Source: Fidelibacterota bacterium
GTDB taxonomy: Bacteria > Fidelibacterota > Marinisomatia > SCGC-AAA003-L08 > D37C17
Length of the DNA stretch: 64,000 bases
Reading direction: 5' to 3'
Assembly (NCBI GenBank): GCA_002717625.1
Contig: PBEF01000008.1
Coordinates: forward strand, 1-64,000
Part shown: positions 48,188 to 57,705 of the stretch, one piece after another
How positions within the stretch are numbered: position 1 is the first letter of the stretch
Layout of the letters: each line of letters opens with the position of its first letter
Translations under genes and position numbers: made by a program
Notes under the pieces: model-generated
What the model saw: only the letters and a program-made list of their open reading frames with translations
Databases searched by the model: none
What the model was told of the DNA's origin: nothing

Positions 48188-51100
48188 ATGTATTTATTTT
48201 TAATATTTTTTTCTTTTATTTCTTTTGTTTACTCGGAGGCTATATTTTTAAAAAGCAAAGGCCCTTTAAAGAGCGTTTTAGAAGTTAAGGATTTAGAACA
48301 AGAAAAAGCATTAGATGCTATTTTTGATGGACAAATTCCTGTTTATAGTACGTTGTATCAAATTAAAGATGGTATGGATATAGCAGTGTCTTATTCATGT
48401 GATAGTAACTCTATGCAGATTCTAGATTCATCTATTGAAGATGTTTTGCTTGAATCAGGGTATGACTTAGATCAAAATTCTATTTTCCCAAAAAATAATT
48501 TATTTGTATCTGAAGCTCAAATTTTCAGAGGTTTGGTTGTTAAGCAAGTAACATTTATTCCATTTAAATATAATATGCAAACAAAAGAGTTTATAATGTT
48601 ATCAGATATTCAGATTGATGTTGATGACTTCTCTGTTAATAATCCTATTCAATCTAATGGAAGCCTAAAAATTTCTAGAGCTTTTGAGCCTTTATATGAA
48701 AGCTTGATTGTTAATTATGAGAGATCAACTAGAGAAGAGGATTATCAAACTCCTTCAATATTATATATATGTGGTGGTTCATCTATTAATAATAGTTATG
48801 TTCAAGATCTGTTTGAATGGAGACATAAAAGAGGTTATATAGTTAATGCAGTTTCGACTGAAGATATAGGAGGCTCAAGTACGGCATCTGTTAAGGCTTA
48901 TATTCAAACAGCTTATGATAATTGGGAAAATCCACCAGAGATTGTAGGTCTTATTGGTGATACAGGTGGTAATTATGCTATTGGATATTATACAGAGGGG
49001 TGGTCCGGATATAGTGGTCCTGGAGATTTTCCATATTGCCAGCTAGATGGTTCAGATTTACTTCCAGAAATTTTTATAGGTAGAATTTCTGTTAATTCTG
49101 GTAGTGAATTAACAAATGTATTAAATAAAACATTAGCATATGAAAAGGCAACATATATCAATCAAACTGGTACGGATTGGTATGAAACAGCTTCTCTTGT
49201 TGGGGATCCATCCTCATCTGGTAATTCAACTATGATTACAGGAGAGTATATTGAAAATATTTTAAATGTATATGGCTTTGAAGACGTTAATACTAATTTT
49301 GGAAATGGTAATTATGATAATTGGCTAGAAAATGAATTAGAAAATGGAAGTTTATACATGAGTTATAGGGGATATTATGGCGCAAGTGGATTTGGGAGTG
49401 GTGAAATTAATAGCGCGAATAATGGATATCAAACACCTTTTGCATCATTTATTACATGTGGAACAGGTGACTTTCAATATACTGCTTTAAGTGAAGAGCT
49501 ATTTAGAGCAGGGAGTGTAAGTAATCCTAAAGGTGCTGTTGCCGCAGTTGGTACTGCTACAACTGGAACTCATACGTTATTTAATAATATTATGTCTATG
49601 GGCATTTTTGATGGGATTTTCCCAAAAAAATTAAAAACTGCAGGTGCTGCTGTAGCTAATGGCAGATTATCTTTATACTATACATACCCTTCAAATCCTA
49701 GTAATAAAGTCTCAATCTTTTCTCATTGGTTGAATTTGATAGGAGACCCAGGTTTGCATTTATGGACTGATACCCCATTAGGAATAAGCGCAAATTTCGA
49801 TAATTCTATTAGCTGGGGAACAAATTTTATTGATGTTGAAGTTATTGATGATAACGGTTATGTAGTTGAAGATGCGTTAATTACTCTTTTAAAAGGTAAT
49901 GATGAGATATTTTTATCAACATTAACAGATTCGCAGGGACGTGCTACAATAATGTTAGACTATGAATCTATTGGAGAGGTATATTTAACTGTAACTAAAC
50001 AAAATTGTATTCCAGTTGAAGAATCATTCCAGATTACTCAACCAAATCATAATGTGAATTTAAGTGTTTCAGATATTGAGATTTTAGATCAGGATGGTAC
50101 TGATAATATAGTATTAGGCAATAATGATGGTTATTTAAACCCAGGTGAAATAGTATACTTATCTTTGCCTGTATTAAATTATGGATTTGTTGAGTCAAAT
50201 GATATAGTTGGAATTTTAACTTCAGACTCTCCTCTAGTTAATGTTATTTATGGAATTAGCTCATATGATGATTTGTCATCGAATTCTATGAGCTACAATA
50301 ATAGTAGTTACATAATAGAGATTGCTCCAGATGCATTAGATGGTGCTGACTTAGATTTAAAGTTATCAATATCTAGCTCTAATGGATCTTGGGAATCTAT
50401 GGTTCCTATTGATTTAAAAGGTGGTTTAATAGTTGTTGATCATGTTGAATATAGCAGTGGTTCTGTGTTGATTCCTGGGCAGGAGGCTGATATAATGGTT
50501 TACTTTTCAAATGAGGGTTCAATAGATTTGGAGGATGTTTCAATAGAGCTTCTTCCATCAGGCTCTTTAATTGAAGTTATTGAGTCTTATGCTACTTTTG
50601 GTAATATCCCTTCAGGCTCTATGATTGGATCTACTAATAATGCTTTAAGTCTTTTTATCAGTGGAAATACTATTAATGGATCAAATTTATCTGTTAATGC
50701 TAGAGTGTTGAGTAGTAATGGATATGACCAAAATATTGTTTTTAATATACAGGCAGGAGAGGTATCTGTAGTTGACCCTCTTGGTCCGGATGACTATGGA
50801 TATTATATATATGATTCTCAAGATTTAGGATATAGTTTGGCCCCTATCTATGATTGGATTGAAATAGATAATGATTTTGGTGGTGATGGAATAAATTTAA
50901 ATTTATCAGATGGTGGTGATGGAAATAATATTAATAGCAGTCTTGCAGTTATTAATTTACCATTTGATTTCACTTTTTATGGTGTCTCTTATGATAGAAT
51001 AACAGTTAATACAAATGGTTGGATAGCTTTTGGTGAAAGTAGCTTAGAGTCTTTCAGAAATTATCCTATTCCTGGTGCAGGAGGCCCCTCTCCTATGCTT

Positions 51101-51670
51101 GCAGTTTTTTGGGATGATTTGAAAACTACAAATGGAGCAGAAGTATATAAGTATATTGGTGATAATTTTGTAATAGTTCAGTGGTCTGGAATGAGAACAT
51201 ACAACAATAATTCAAGTGAAACTTTTCAGGCTATTTTATATGCTGATACTCTAACTCCTACAGGAGATAATGAAATTAAATTACAGTATAAAGATTTTAA
51301 TAATACTTCAAATGGGAATTTGTCAGGATGGGGTAATACGCATGGAGGATATGCCACAATAGGAATTGAGAATCATCTGTCTACTATAGGATTACAGTAT
51401 ACATTTAATAATGTATATTCAGAAGCAGCTATGCCTTTATCTGATAATTCAGCATTATTTATTACAACGCGTAATCCTGTAGAAACTTTATTAGGTGATG
51501 CTAATCAAGATGGTGAAGTAAACGTAATAGATGTAGTTGTGATTGTTAATCATATTTTGGTATTAGAATTGCTTTCTTCTATGGGTGTTTATATGTCTGA
51601 TATGGATGGGGATAATGTGATAACTATATTAGATGTAATTCAAGTTATTCAAACTGTTCTTAGCGAATAG
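48188..51670 (+). CDS. C25 (gingipain-family) secreted protein with dockerin-like tail
   Basis: An 1160-residue exported protein with a signal peptide (1-17). A propeptide-like region (20-180) precedes a C25 domain (about 185-530): SILYICGGSSINNSYVQDLF, EWRHKRGYIVNAVST, and FITCGTGDF with the nucleophile Cys at 424. The catalytic His position of the family (YxGHG) reads YRGYYG at 393-398, so the His is missing. An Ig-like domain (about 535-620), two more beta regions, and a nidogen-like part (INLPFDFTFYGVSYDRITV, TNGWIAFG) follow. The last 60 residues are two dockerin-type units (GDANQDGEVNVIDVVVIVN, and MDGDNVITILDVIQVIQ). It may be an inactive relative or use another base. Confidence 0.82.
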   Translation: MYLFLIFFSFISFVYSEAIFLKSKGPLKSVLEVKDLEQEKALDAIFDGQIPVYSTLYQIKDGMDIAVSYSCDSNSMQILDSSIEDVLLESGYDLDQNSIFPKNNLFVSEAQIFRGLVVKQVTFIPFKYNMQTKEFIMLSDIQIDVDDFSVNNPIQSNGSLKISRAFEPLYESLIVNYERSTREEDYQTPSILYICGGSSINNSYVQDLFEWRHKRGYIVNAVSTEDIGGSSTASVKAYIQTAYDNWENPPEIVGLIGDTGGNYAIGYYTEGWSGYSGPGDFPYCQLDGSDLLPEIFIGRISVNSGSELTNVLNKTLAYEKATYINQTGTDWYETASLVGDPSSSGNSTMITGEYIENILNVYGFEDVNTNFGNGNYDNWLENELENGSLYMSYRGYYGASGFGSGEINSANNGYQTPFASFITCGTGDFQYTALSEELFRAGSVSNPKGAVAAVGTATTGTHTLFNNIMSMGIFDGIFPKKLKTAGAAVANGRLSLYYTYPSNPSNKVSIFSHWLNLIGDPGLHLWTDTPLGISANFDNSISWGTNFIDVEVIDDNGYVVEDALITLLKGNDEIFLSTLTDSQGRATIMLDYESIGEVYLTVTKQNCIPVEESFQITQPNHNVNLSVSDIEILDQDGTDNIVLGNNDGYLNPGEIVYLSLPVLNYGFVESNDIVGILTSDSPLVNVIYGISSYDDLSSNSMSYNNSSYIIEIAPDALDGADLDLKLSISSSNGSWESMVPIDLKGGLIVVDHVEYSSGSVLIPGQEADIMVYFSNEGSIDLEDVSIELLPSGSLIEVIESYATFGNIPSGSMIGSTNNALSLFISGNTINGSNLSVNARVLSSNGYDQNIVFNIQAGEVSVVDPLGPDDYGYYIYDSQDLGYSLAPIYDWIEIDNDFGGDGINLNLSDGGDGNNINSSLAVINLPFDFTFYGVSYDRITVNTNGWIAFGESSLESFRNYPIPGAGGPSPMLAVFWDDLKTTNGAEVYKYIGDNFVIVQWSGMRTYNNNSSETFQAILYADTLTPTGDNEIKLQYKDFNNTSNGNLSGWGNTHGGYATIGIENHLSTIGLQYTFNNVYSEAAMPLSDNSALFITTRNPVETLLGDANQDGEVNVIDVVVIVNHILVLELLSSMGVYMSDMDGDNVITILDVIQVIQTVLSE

Positions 51671-51685
51671 TGATTCTTTATTAAA

Positions 51686-52840
51686 TTGGATCCCATTTCT
51701 TTAACATTATTATTATTAATTTTTATATTAATATTATTTGGATTGATTGAAAATTATTTCCATTTTAAATCCTTAAGTAATATTCCTATTCGAATTCATG
51801 TTAATGGAACTCGTGGTAAATCTAGTGTTACCCGTCTGATTGCTGCTGGTTTACGTTATGGTGGTTTGAAAACTTTTGGTAAAACAACTGGTACAACTCC
51901 TAGAATTATTGACGATAATGGGAATGATGTAGAAATTTATAGATTGCGTAGTGCATCAATTGGAGAGCAAATTAAATTAATTCGTTATTTTTCTAAAAAA
52001 AAGCCTGATGCACTCGTAATAGAATGTATGGCTGTTAACCCTCAATATCAATGGGTTTCAGAACACAGAATTGTAAAATCAACATTAGGCGTAATAACTA
52101 ATGTTAGACCTGATCACCTTGATGAAATGGGAACCTCTAATTATGAAATAGCGTTATCCTTAAGTAATACTATCCCCTTTGATTCAACTATTATAACAGC
52201 TGAAAATAATATGATAAAGCCTATTAAGGATGTAGCTAAGGATAGAAATTCAACATTGATTGTTTCTAGCGCTGATGATATTGATAAGCAATATATTAAT
52301 GATTTTCCATTTATTGAACATCCTGAAAATATTGCATTGGCATTAAAAGTTTGTACTTCATTAGGTATTAATACAGAAGCAGCTTTAGAAGGAATGAGAA
52401 AAACAAAGCCTGATCCTGGTGCATTATTTATTTGGAATATAAAATATGGTAAAAATAAGTGTAAATTTATCAGTGGTTTTGCAGCTAATGATCCCAGTTC
52501 TACTATGATGGTTTGGAATTTAATAAAAGATAGATTTTCTGGAAAGAGCTGTATTTTCCTTAACACTAGAAATGATAGAAGATATAGAACTGTTCAGTTG
52601 ATTAGCTTGGTAATGAAGGATATTAAACCTGATTTATTTATTATTAGAGCAGATAATGTTATGGGTATTTTAGATAAATATGAGCTTAATGAAAATTCCT
52701 TTAAGTTGTTTGATATGTTATCAACTCCAGATCAAATTGTAGATGAAATTATTCAGCTTGATAAATACTATGTTCTGGGTATAGGTAATATTGTTGGATG
52801 GGGTGAAAATTTTGTTAATAAAATAAAAGGGTACACTTAA
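51686..52840 (+). CDS. pgsB: Poly-gamma-glutamate synthase ligase subunit PgsB/CapB
   Basis: A 384-residue Mur-ligase-like enzyme that joins glutamate through gamma-carboxyl amide bonds using ATP. An N-terminal membrane helix (5-22) is followed by the P-loop VNGTRGKSSVTRLIAA (Gly41-Ser46), FGKTTGTTPRII, VIECMAVNPQYQWVSE and TNVRPDHLDEMGTS, all typical of PgsB. The start is TTG at 51686; no ATG gives the membrane helix. It is 15 bp after the C25 gene and directly abuts pgsC. Confidence 0.94.
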   Translation: MDPISLTLLLLIFILILFGLIENYFHFKSLSNIPIRIHVNGTRGKSSVTRLIAAGLRYGGLKTFGKTTGTTPRIIDDNGNDVEIYRLRSASIGEQIKLIRYFSKKKPDALVIECMAVNPQYQWVSEHRIVKSTLGVITNVRPDHLDEMGTSNYEIALSLSNTIPFDSTIITAENNMIKPIKDVAKDRNSTLIVSSADDIDKQYINDFPFIEHPENIALALKVCTSLGINTEAALEGMRKTKPDPGALFIWNIKYGKNKCKFISGFAANDPSSTMMVWNLIKDRFSGKSCIFLNTRNDRRYRTVQLISLVMKDIKPDLFIIRADNVMGILDKYELNENSFKLFDMLSTPDQIVDEIIQLDKYYVLGIGNIVGWGENFVNKIKGYT

Positions 52841-53356
52841 ATGGAGTCTATGGATTTTTTATTAGGTACCGAATATAATTATACTTATATAGCTATAGGT
52901 TTGGGTATGGTTATTAGTTTGTTTTTAACAGAAACTTTGGGTATTATGGCTGGAGGAATTATTGTTCCTGGATATTTTGCCCTATATCTTCATAATCCTG
53001 CTAAAATTATATTTACTTTCTTGATTAGTATGTTAGCCTATTTGATTGTTTATCTATTATCAAAAATTATTTTAATCTATGGTAGACGTAGATTGATTCT
53101 ATCACTTCTTACAGGTTTTTTCTTAGGGTATATATTAAGAATAGTTCTTGATAATTCTGGATTTCAAATTATGGTTAATGATAATTGGATTCAGTTGGAA
53201 TATATAGGCTATATTATTCCTGGATTAATTGCTTCTTGGATGGATAGACAAGGTATATTAAGAACAGCATCTGTTGTCCTAATTGTTGCTAGTATAGTTA
53301 ATTTAATTATGATGTATATATATTATTTAGATCAATTTAGAATTTTATATGTTTAG
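52841..53356 (+). CDS. pgsC: Poly-gamma-glutamate synthase membrane subunit PgsC/CapC
   Basis: A 171-residue protein with about five membrane helices and the PgsC features LTETLGIMAGGIIVPGYFAL and RRRLILSLLTGFFLGYILR. It partners PgsB at the inner membrane for polymer synthesis or transfer. Its ATG follows the pgsB stop with no gap, and it overlaps pgsW by 8 bp. Confidence 0.93.
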   Translation: MESMDFLLGTEYNYTYIAIGLGMVISLFLTETLGIMAGGIIVPGYFALYLHNPAKIIFTFLISMLAYLIVYLLSKIILIYGRRRLILSLLTGFFLGYILRIVLDNSGFQIMVNDNWIQLEYIGYIIPGLIASWMDRQGILRTASVVLIVASIVNLIMMYIYYLDQFRILYV

Positions 53357-54491
53357 ACCTCAAATACAGAAAACAACTACTTTATTTTTCATCGCATTAT
53401 TTAATGTTTTTATGGTTTATATATCTGTTAATTCATATGTGAAAGTTTCACAGTCAGGTATTGATGAAAGAATAAATGCTACACAAAAAATGAATTTTAT
53501 TTTAGAAAAAATAAAAAATGAATTTAATAATTTTCAGGAAAATGATATTTATAATAGTGGCATTATGGGTGTTGAAAAAAGTTCTATTACCTCTGTTTCA
53601 GATTTAGATGAATCAATGTTAGTTTCAAAACAAATAACTACTCACCCTAATTTTGCAGCTTTAATAGTGGCATTATTTCAAGAAGCTAATTTAGTGAAAG
53701 GAGATACTATCGCTGTATCTATGACTGGTTCATTTCCTGGAGCTAATATTGCTCTTCATTCTGCATGTATCACTATGGATATAACTCCTATTATTATGAG
53801 TTCCATATCATCATCTTCTTGGGGGGCAAATATTGATAATCTATCATGGCCTATTATGGAGTCATATTTATATGATAATAATTTTATTAATTCTAAAAGC
53901 ATTGCTTATTCTATTGGTGGGAAAAATGATATAGGGAGTCAGATAGACTCTTTGGGTATTGATAGGATTGTCTCTATTGCTCATGACGCTACAGATGATG
54001 GGGTCATTTTTATTAATGAACAAACATTACAAGATAATATATTAGCGAAAATTGATTTATTGAGAGAAAAAAGTCGTAATTATTCTGCTTATATTAATAT
54101 AGGAGGGGGTTCTGCTTCAATGGGAAAAGGTATTTTTAAAGATACTGCGCAAGTAGGTCTTCTTACTCCACTTGATATAGAGTATATGGATTTGAGTGGA
54201 TTTGAAGAATCTATTGCTTATGAATTTATTAAGCCTGAAAGTGATATGTATAAGCAGGTTCCAATTATAAATATTAAAAATATTAAAAAATTAACAAAAA
54301 ACTTATTTCATATAGATAAAGGAATAGAGATGTATGAAGGAGCTTTATTTTATAAATATTATAGATATAATCCCTTTGTAATTTTATTAAGTTTATTATT
54401 AACATTAGGGCTTATTATTGGAGTTGGTTTATATAGTCATTTACAGATAAAAAGAAGAATGGAGAGCAATGAAATTGATTCAATTATATAA
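53349..54491 (+). CDS. pgsW: Poly-gamma-glutamate system protein PgsW
   Basis: A 380-residue protein with a membrane helix at each end (about 10-30 and 343-365) and a large extracytoplasmic domain containing NFAALIVALFQEANLVKGDT, VSMTGSFPGANIALHSACI and NIGGGSASMGKGIFKDTAQV. This matches what is annotated as the poly-gamma-glutamate system protein found beside pgsBC where no PgsA/CapA is present. Biochemical role is unknown. It overlaps pgsC by 8 bp and the next gene by 23 bp. Confidence 0.85.
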   Translation: MFRPQIQKTTTLFFIALFNVFMVYISVNSYVKVSQSGIDERINATQKMNFILEKIKNEFNNFQENDIYNSGIMGVEKSSITSVSDLDESMLVSKQITTHPNFAALIVALFQEANLVKGDTIAVSMTGSFPGANIALHSACITMDITPIIMSSISSSSWGANIDNLSWPIMESYLYDNNFINSKSIAYSIGGKNDIGSQIDSLGIDRIVSIAHDATDDGVIFINEQTLQDNILAKIDLLREKSRNYSAYINIGGGSASMGKGIFKDTAQVGLLTPLDIEYMDLSGFEESIAYEFIKPESDMYKQVPIINIKNIKKLTKNLFHIDKGIEMYEGALFYKYYRYNPFVILLSLLLTLGLIIGVGLYSHLQIKRRMESNEIDSII

Positions 54492-55440
54492 AATAGTAAT
54501 ATTATTAATATTATTTCCTGTATCGCTTTTTTGTGATGCTATTAAGCCTAATTCAGCTAAGAATGAAAATAAAATTAATTTGGTTATTGATACGAGTAAA
54601 GGTAAAAAACAAAGAGCTTATTATTTAGTTGATGATGATGGTTTGCTTTTTAAGACTAAAGATTTTTTAAAACAAGGATTTAGAAATGGAGATAGGCTGA
54701 ACTTTCAAATTATGTCAAGGACATACTTGGCTTCTAGTAATGATAATCGTAAAAAATTTCAGTTTCATTTAATTATCAAAAAGAAAGGCCAGATTATTGT
54801 TGATAGGGAATTAACTTATAATAAAAAAGTTTCATCTGCTACTAGTCCTGAAGATAAGAAAGGATTCTCTTTTACATATTCGGGTTATTGGTTTGAAGAT
54901 TTAAAATTGACAAAAGATTTAGAAATTTATATTAAACCTATAGATGGTATGGAGCAAAAGGTTTATGCTCGATTGATTGCTAGAAAAAATTATAAATCAA
55001 CAAAAACTAAAAAAAGAATTTTTCCTGTTGATTATCAAAAAAATATTACTGTTTCAGAGTCTGGTAAAAATCAAAAAAGAGATTGGTATTTATTGACAAG
55101 TGATAACAAGCAACAGTTTAAATTAGATCCCAATGGTAGATATCAGGTATTAACAAGATTGGTCCTAGGTAATAAAGTACTAGATGAACAGCAATATTAT
55201 AAGCTGATTGCTTATGAAAATAATCAAAAACTAGGTAGTTATATTATGGAGGGGAATCCATCTTTAACTAATGCTATAATAGAAAAATCTAGTAAAAATT
55301 TAAAAGGTAAACTATTAAGTAAATATAGTTCATTTTTTATTAGTGTCCCTGATAACAATGAAAAGTATTCATATTATACATTTAAATTGCCAAAAGAAGA
55401 TGATAGTAAGGTTTTAATTAAAATATTAGAGTATGAATAA
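54469..55440 (+). CDS. Predicted periplasmic protein of the pgs locus, two-repeat
   Basis: A 323-residue protein with a signal peptide (1-23, ending SLFCDA). I do not recognise the family. The mature part seems to hold two related beta-rich halves: one around residues 45-165 (KKQRAYYLVDDDGLLFKTKD, NGDRLNFQIMSRTYL) and one around 195-300 (QKRDWYLLTSDNKQQFKLDP, NGRYQVLTRLVL). It is Lys/Tyr-rich. It overlaps pgsW by 23 bp and the next gene by 8 bp, so it is part of the same translation unit. An export or assembly role for the polymer is inferred from position only. Confidence 0.7.
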   Translation: MKLIQLYKIVILLILFPVSLFCDAIKPNSAKNENKINLVIDTSKGKKQRAYYLVDDDGLLFKTKDFLKQGFRNGDRLNFQIMSRTYLASSNDNRKKFQFHLIIKKKGQIIVDRELTYNKKVSSATSPEDKKGFSFTYSGYWFEDLKLTKDLEIYIKPIDGMEQKVYARLIARKNYKSTKTKKRIFPVDYQKNITVSESGKNQKRDWYLLTSDNKQQFKLDPNGRYQVLTRLVLGNKVLDEQQYYKLIAYENNQKLGSYIMEGNPSLTNAIIEKSSKNLKGKLLSKYSSFFISVPDNNEKYSYYTFKLPKEDDSKVLIKILEYE

Positions 55441-56515
55441 AATAGATAAATTTATAATTGTATTTTTATTTTTTATATTTTCTGCATCTTCTTTAAGCGG
55501 ACAAATATATAAGCCTAATTCATTTTCTTCTTCTGTGATTTTTGGCCATGATTCTAATCCTCTTAGATTATCTGAAGATGAAATCAGTCAATTATCAGAT
55601 AAACCATATTTATTAGGTTCTGCATCTGATGTATATTCAAGATTTATAGGCCTTAATGCAAAGTTCTCATTTTATTCTAGGAAAGCTATTTTAGCAAAAA
55701 TTTTTGATAGAAAAACTAGTTTTAGTTTTTCTGTTACTTATAAAAAATATTTTGATAACAAAGAAAAAAATAGTCAGTATTTTACGTTTAAGATTAATCA
55801 ACAGTTAGATAAATATAGGCGTTTACACATAAACTATTCTCTTATGCCTCAATATTATATAAGGCAATATGAGGACTTAGATTATCTTATTTCATATGGG
55901 GATATTGATGATATATCAAGGCATTATTCTTGTACATTCGATATGGAAAAATTATATATAATTTTTCAAGCACCTCTTTCTTTAATACAAAACAAGGTGA
56001 AAGTAGGTGCTTTTTATGAGCGTCAAATTTTTAGTCCTTATTTTACGGAATTCGATCTAAATATAGCAGGTCAATCAATTCAGTTTTTATTTAAAGGTGA
56101 TAATAATTATTTTAATAGTAATAGAACAGTCAGTTTTCTTTATGAAAAACATATTGGTGATAATAGCACATTTTTAAGTGAAGTTTTTTCAGCGAATTAT
56201 ATGAATAGAGATTATAAACAACATCGATATAAAGTATCCTTTAATCAAACTATAAATTCATCTAAATCTTTTGGATTTATTATTGATACATATAAAAGAT
56301 TTAACACATCAAAAATCGTAACTGATGAGTTGCATTATAAAAGAAAGCATACAGACCTAACTTTATCAATTTGGTATAAAAAAGACAGATCCAAAATTAT
56401 GTTGTCTAATAGAAAAAGAGTTGCACGTTCTCCTTTCGGGTGGGTTGAAGAGCTTAAATCTTTTGATAGATATATTTTAACTTTAACAATGACCTTAGCT
56501 AATAAGAAATTTTAA
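55433..56515 (+). CDS. Predicted outer-membrane beta-barrel protein of the pgs locus
   Basis: A 360-residue protein with a signal peptide (1-23, SASSLSGQ). The rest is made of alternating amphipathic beta strands rich in Tyr, Phe and Ser, such as KTSFSFSVTYKKYFDN, QYFTFKINQQLDKYRRLHIN and RYILTLTMTLANKKF, ending in the C-terminal Phe typical of barrels inserted by Bam. No family is recognised. It overlaps the previous gene by 8 bp. In a diderm making poly-gamma-glutamate it could be the outer-membrane exit, which is inference. Confidence 0.7.
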   Translation: MNKIDKFIIVFLFFIFSASSLSGQIYKPNSFSSSVIFGHDSNPLRLSEDEISQLSDKPYLLGSASDVYSRFIGLNAKFSFYSRKAILAKIFDRKTSFSFSVTYKKYFDNKEKNSQYFTFKINQQLDKYRRLHINYSLMPQYYIRQYEDLDYLISYGDIDDISRHYSCTFDMEKLYIIFQAPLSLIQNKVKVGAFYERQIFSPYFTEFDLNIAGQSIQFLFKGDNNYFNSNRTVSFLYEKHIGDNSTFLSEVFSANYMNRDYKQHRYKVSFNQTINSSKSFGFIIDTYKRFNTSKIVTDELHYKRKHTDLTLSIWYKKDRSKIMLSNRKRVARSPFGWVEELKSFDRYILTLTMTLANKKF

Positions 56516-56521
56516 ATTATT

Positions 56522-57694
56522 ATGATAAAAAAAATATATATACTTTTATTGTTATTATTTTTAGGATGTCAAAATCGTCATAATCCATTCAGTGAAAACA
56601 CATTTGGAGTATGTTCTGAATTTGGTTCTAATTGGTGTAGTAATTTAGATATTTTAGAAAATGTAGGGAGAGTAAGAGATCTACACTTTGACTCCAACCG
56701 TCTTTTTGTTGCGACGGAAGATAGAGGGATATATATATATGATATTTTATCTGAAGAAGGTGAAAATTCATATTTACTTAAAAATGGACAGTTCCTAGAT
56801 CAGGTTTATGAAAGTGAAGAGTGGGGGGTTGGTAAAGATTTAAGAAGTATTTATTATGCTGATGAATATGATATGTTATTTGCTTTAGATTATAACAATA
56901 ATACATATTTAGGTTATGTTGATATTCTTATATCTAGTTCAACTTCGCTTGTTCAAAATTCATGTGGTCCAGATGCAAATGCTAGAAAGTTTTTTATTAA
57001 TACTAATTCTGATAATCCTGAAATATATATATTATATAAGTGTTTTGAAGGTTCTTCTCAATGTATTAATAATCCATATCAAAATGTTGCTACAACTGTA
57101 TTGCAATCATTAGGTTCTTCATTATATGATGACTTTGAGTTTTTTGGAGATTTTTCAACATCTTCATCTTGTGATGCATCGCCTCAAATTCCTGATTTAA
57201 GTGTTGATGTTAATGATATGTTTTTTAATGATAATCATTTTTTTATTGCTAATCCTAGTAGTGGTGTAAATTCCTTTGGAGTTTATGATATGAATGGAAA
57301 TTTATTAGATGAGTATATCACAGATTCTCCTGTGCGTTCTATTTATGCTCTTAGTTTGGATGGTAGTGCAAATAATATTATCCTTGCAGGTACAGAAAAT
57401 GGATGTTACATAACGTTACTAGATGATGGTGGTATCTCTGATATTTCTGAATCTAAATTAATAATAGCAGAAGGTCTGACTATATATGATATATTTTATG
57501 AAAATAATCGTTTAATTTTATCTTCTGGTCCTAGAGGCATGTTAGTATATGATTGGGATAATATGTTATCTGAACCTATAGAATATTTGAGGATATTTTC
57601 AACTAATTCAGAATATAGTTCTGTTACAAGATTTTATAATGGGATGTATTTTGTTGGTACTGAATATGGTTTGCAAATTTATAATTTAGATTAA
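56522..57694 (+). CDS. Beta-propeller-like surface lipoprotein
   Basis: A 390-residue protein with a lipobox (LLLLFLGCQ, Cys at residue 16). The mature part has repeated strand patterns VRDLHFDSNRLFVATEDRGI, DVNDMFFNDNHFFIANPSSG, IYDIFYENNRLILSSGPRGM and VTRFYNGMYFVGTEYGLQIY, about 45-residue blades as in LVIVD-type propellers. Several Cys lie between blades. It is 6 bp after the barrel gene and 11 bp before the next, so it may be cotranscribed with the pgs genes. Function is unknown. Confidence 0.7.
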   Translation: MIKKIYILLLLLFLGCQNRHNPFSENTFGVCSEFGSNWCSNLDILENVGRVRDLHFDSNRLFVATEDRGIYIYDILSEEGENSYLLKNGQFLDQVYESEEWGVGKDLRSIYYADEYDMLFALDYNNNTYLGYVDILISSSTSLVQNSCGPDANARKFFINTNSDNPEIYILYKCFEGSSQCINNPYQNVATTVLQSLGSSLYDDFEFFGDFSTSSSCDASPQIPDLSVDVNDMFFNDNHFFIANPSSGVNSFGVYDMNGNLLDEYITDSPVRSIYALSLDGSANNIILAGTENGCYITLLDDGGISDISESKLIIAEGLTIYDIFYENNRLILSSGPRGMLVYDWDNMLSEPIEYLRIFSTNSEYSSVTRFYNGMYFVGTEYGLQIYNLD

Positions 57695-57705
57695 AGGGAT
57701 TTAAT

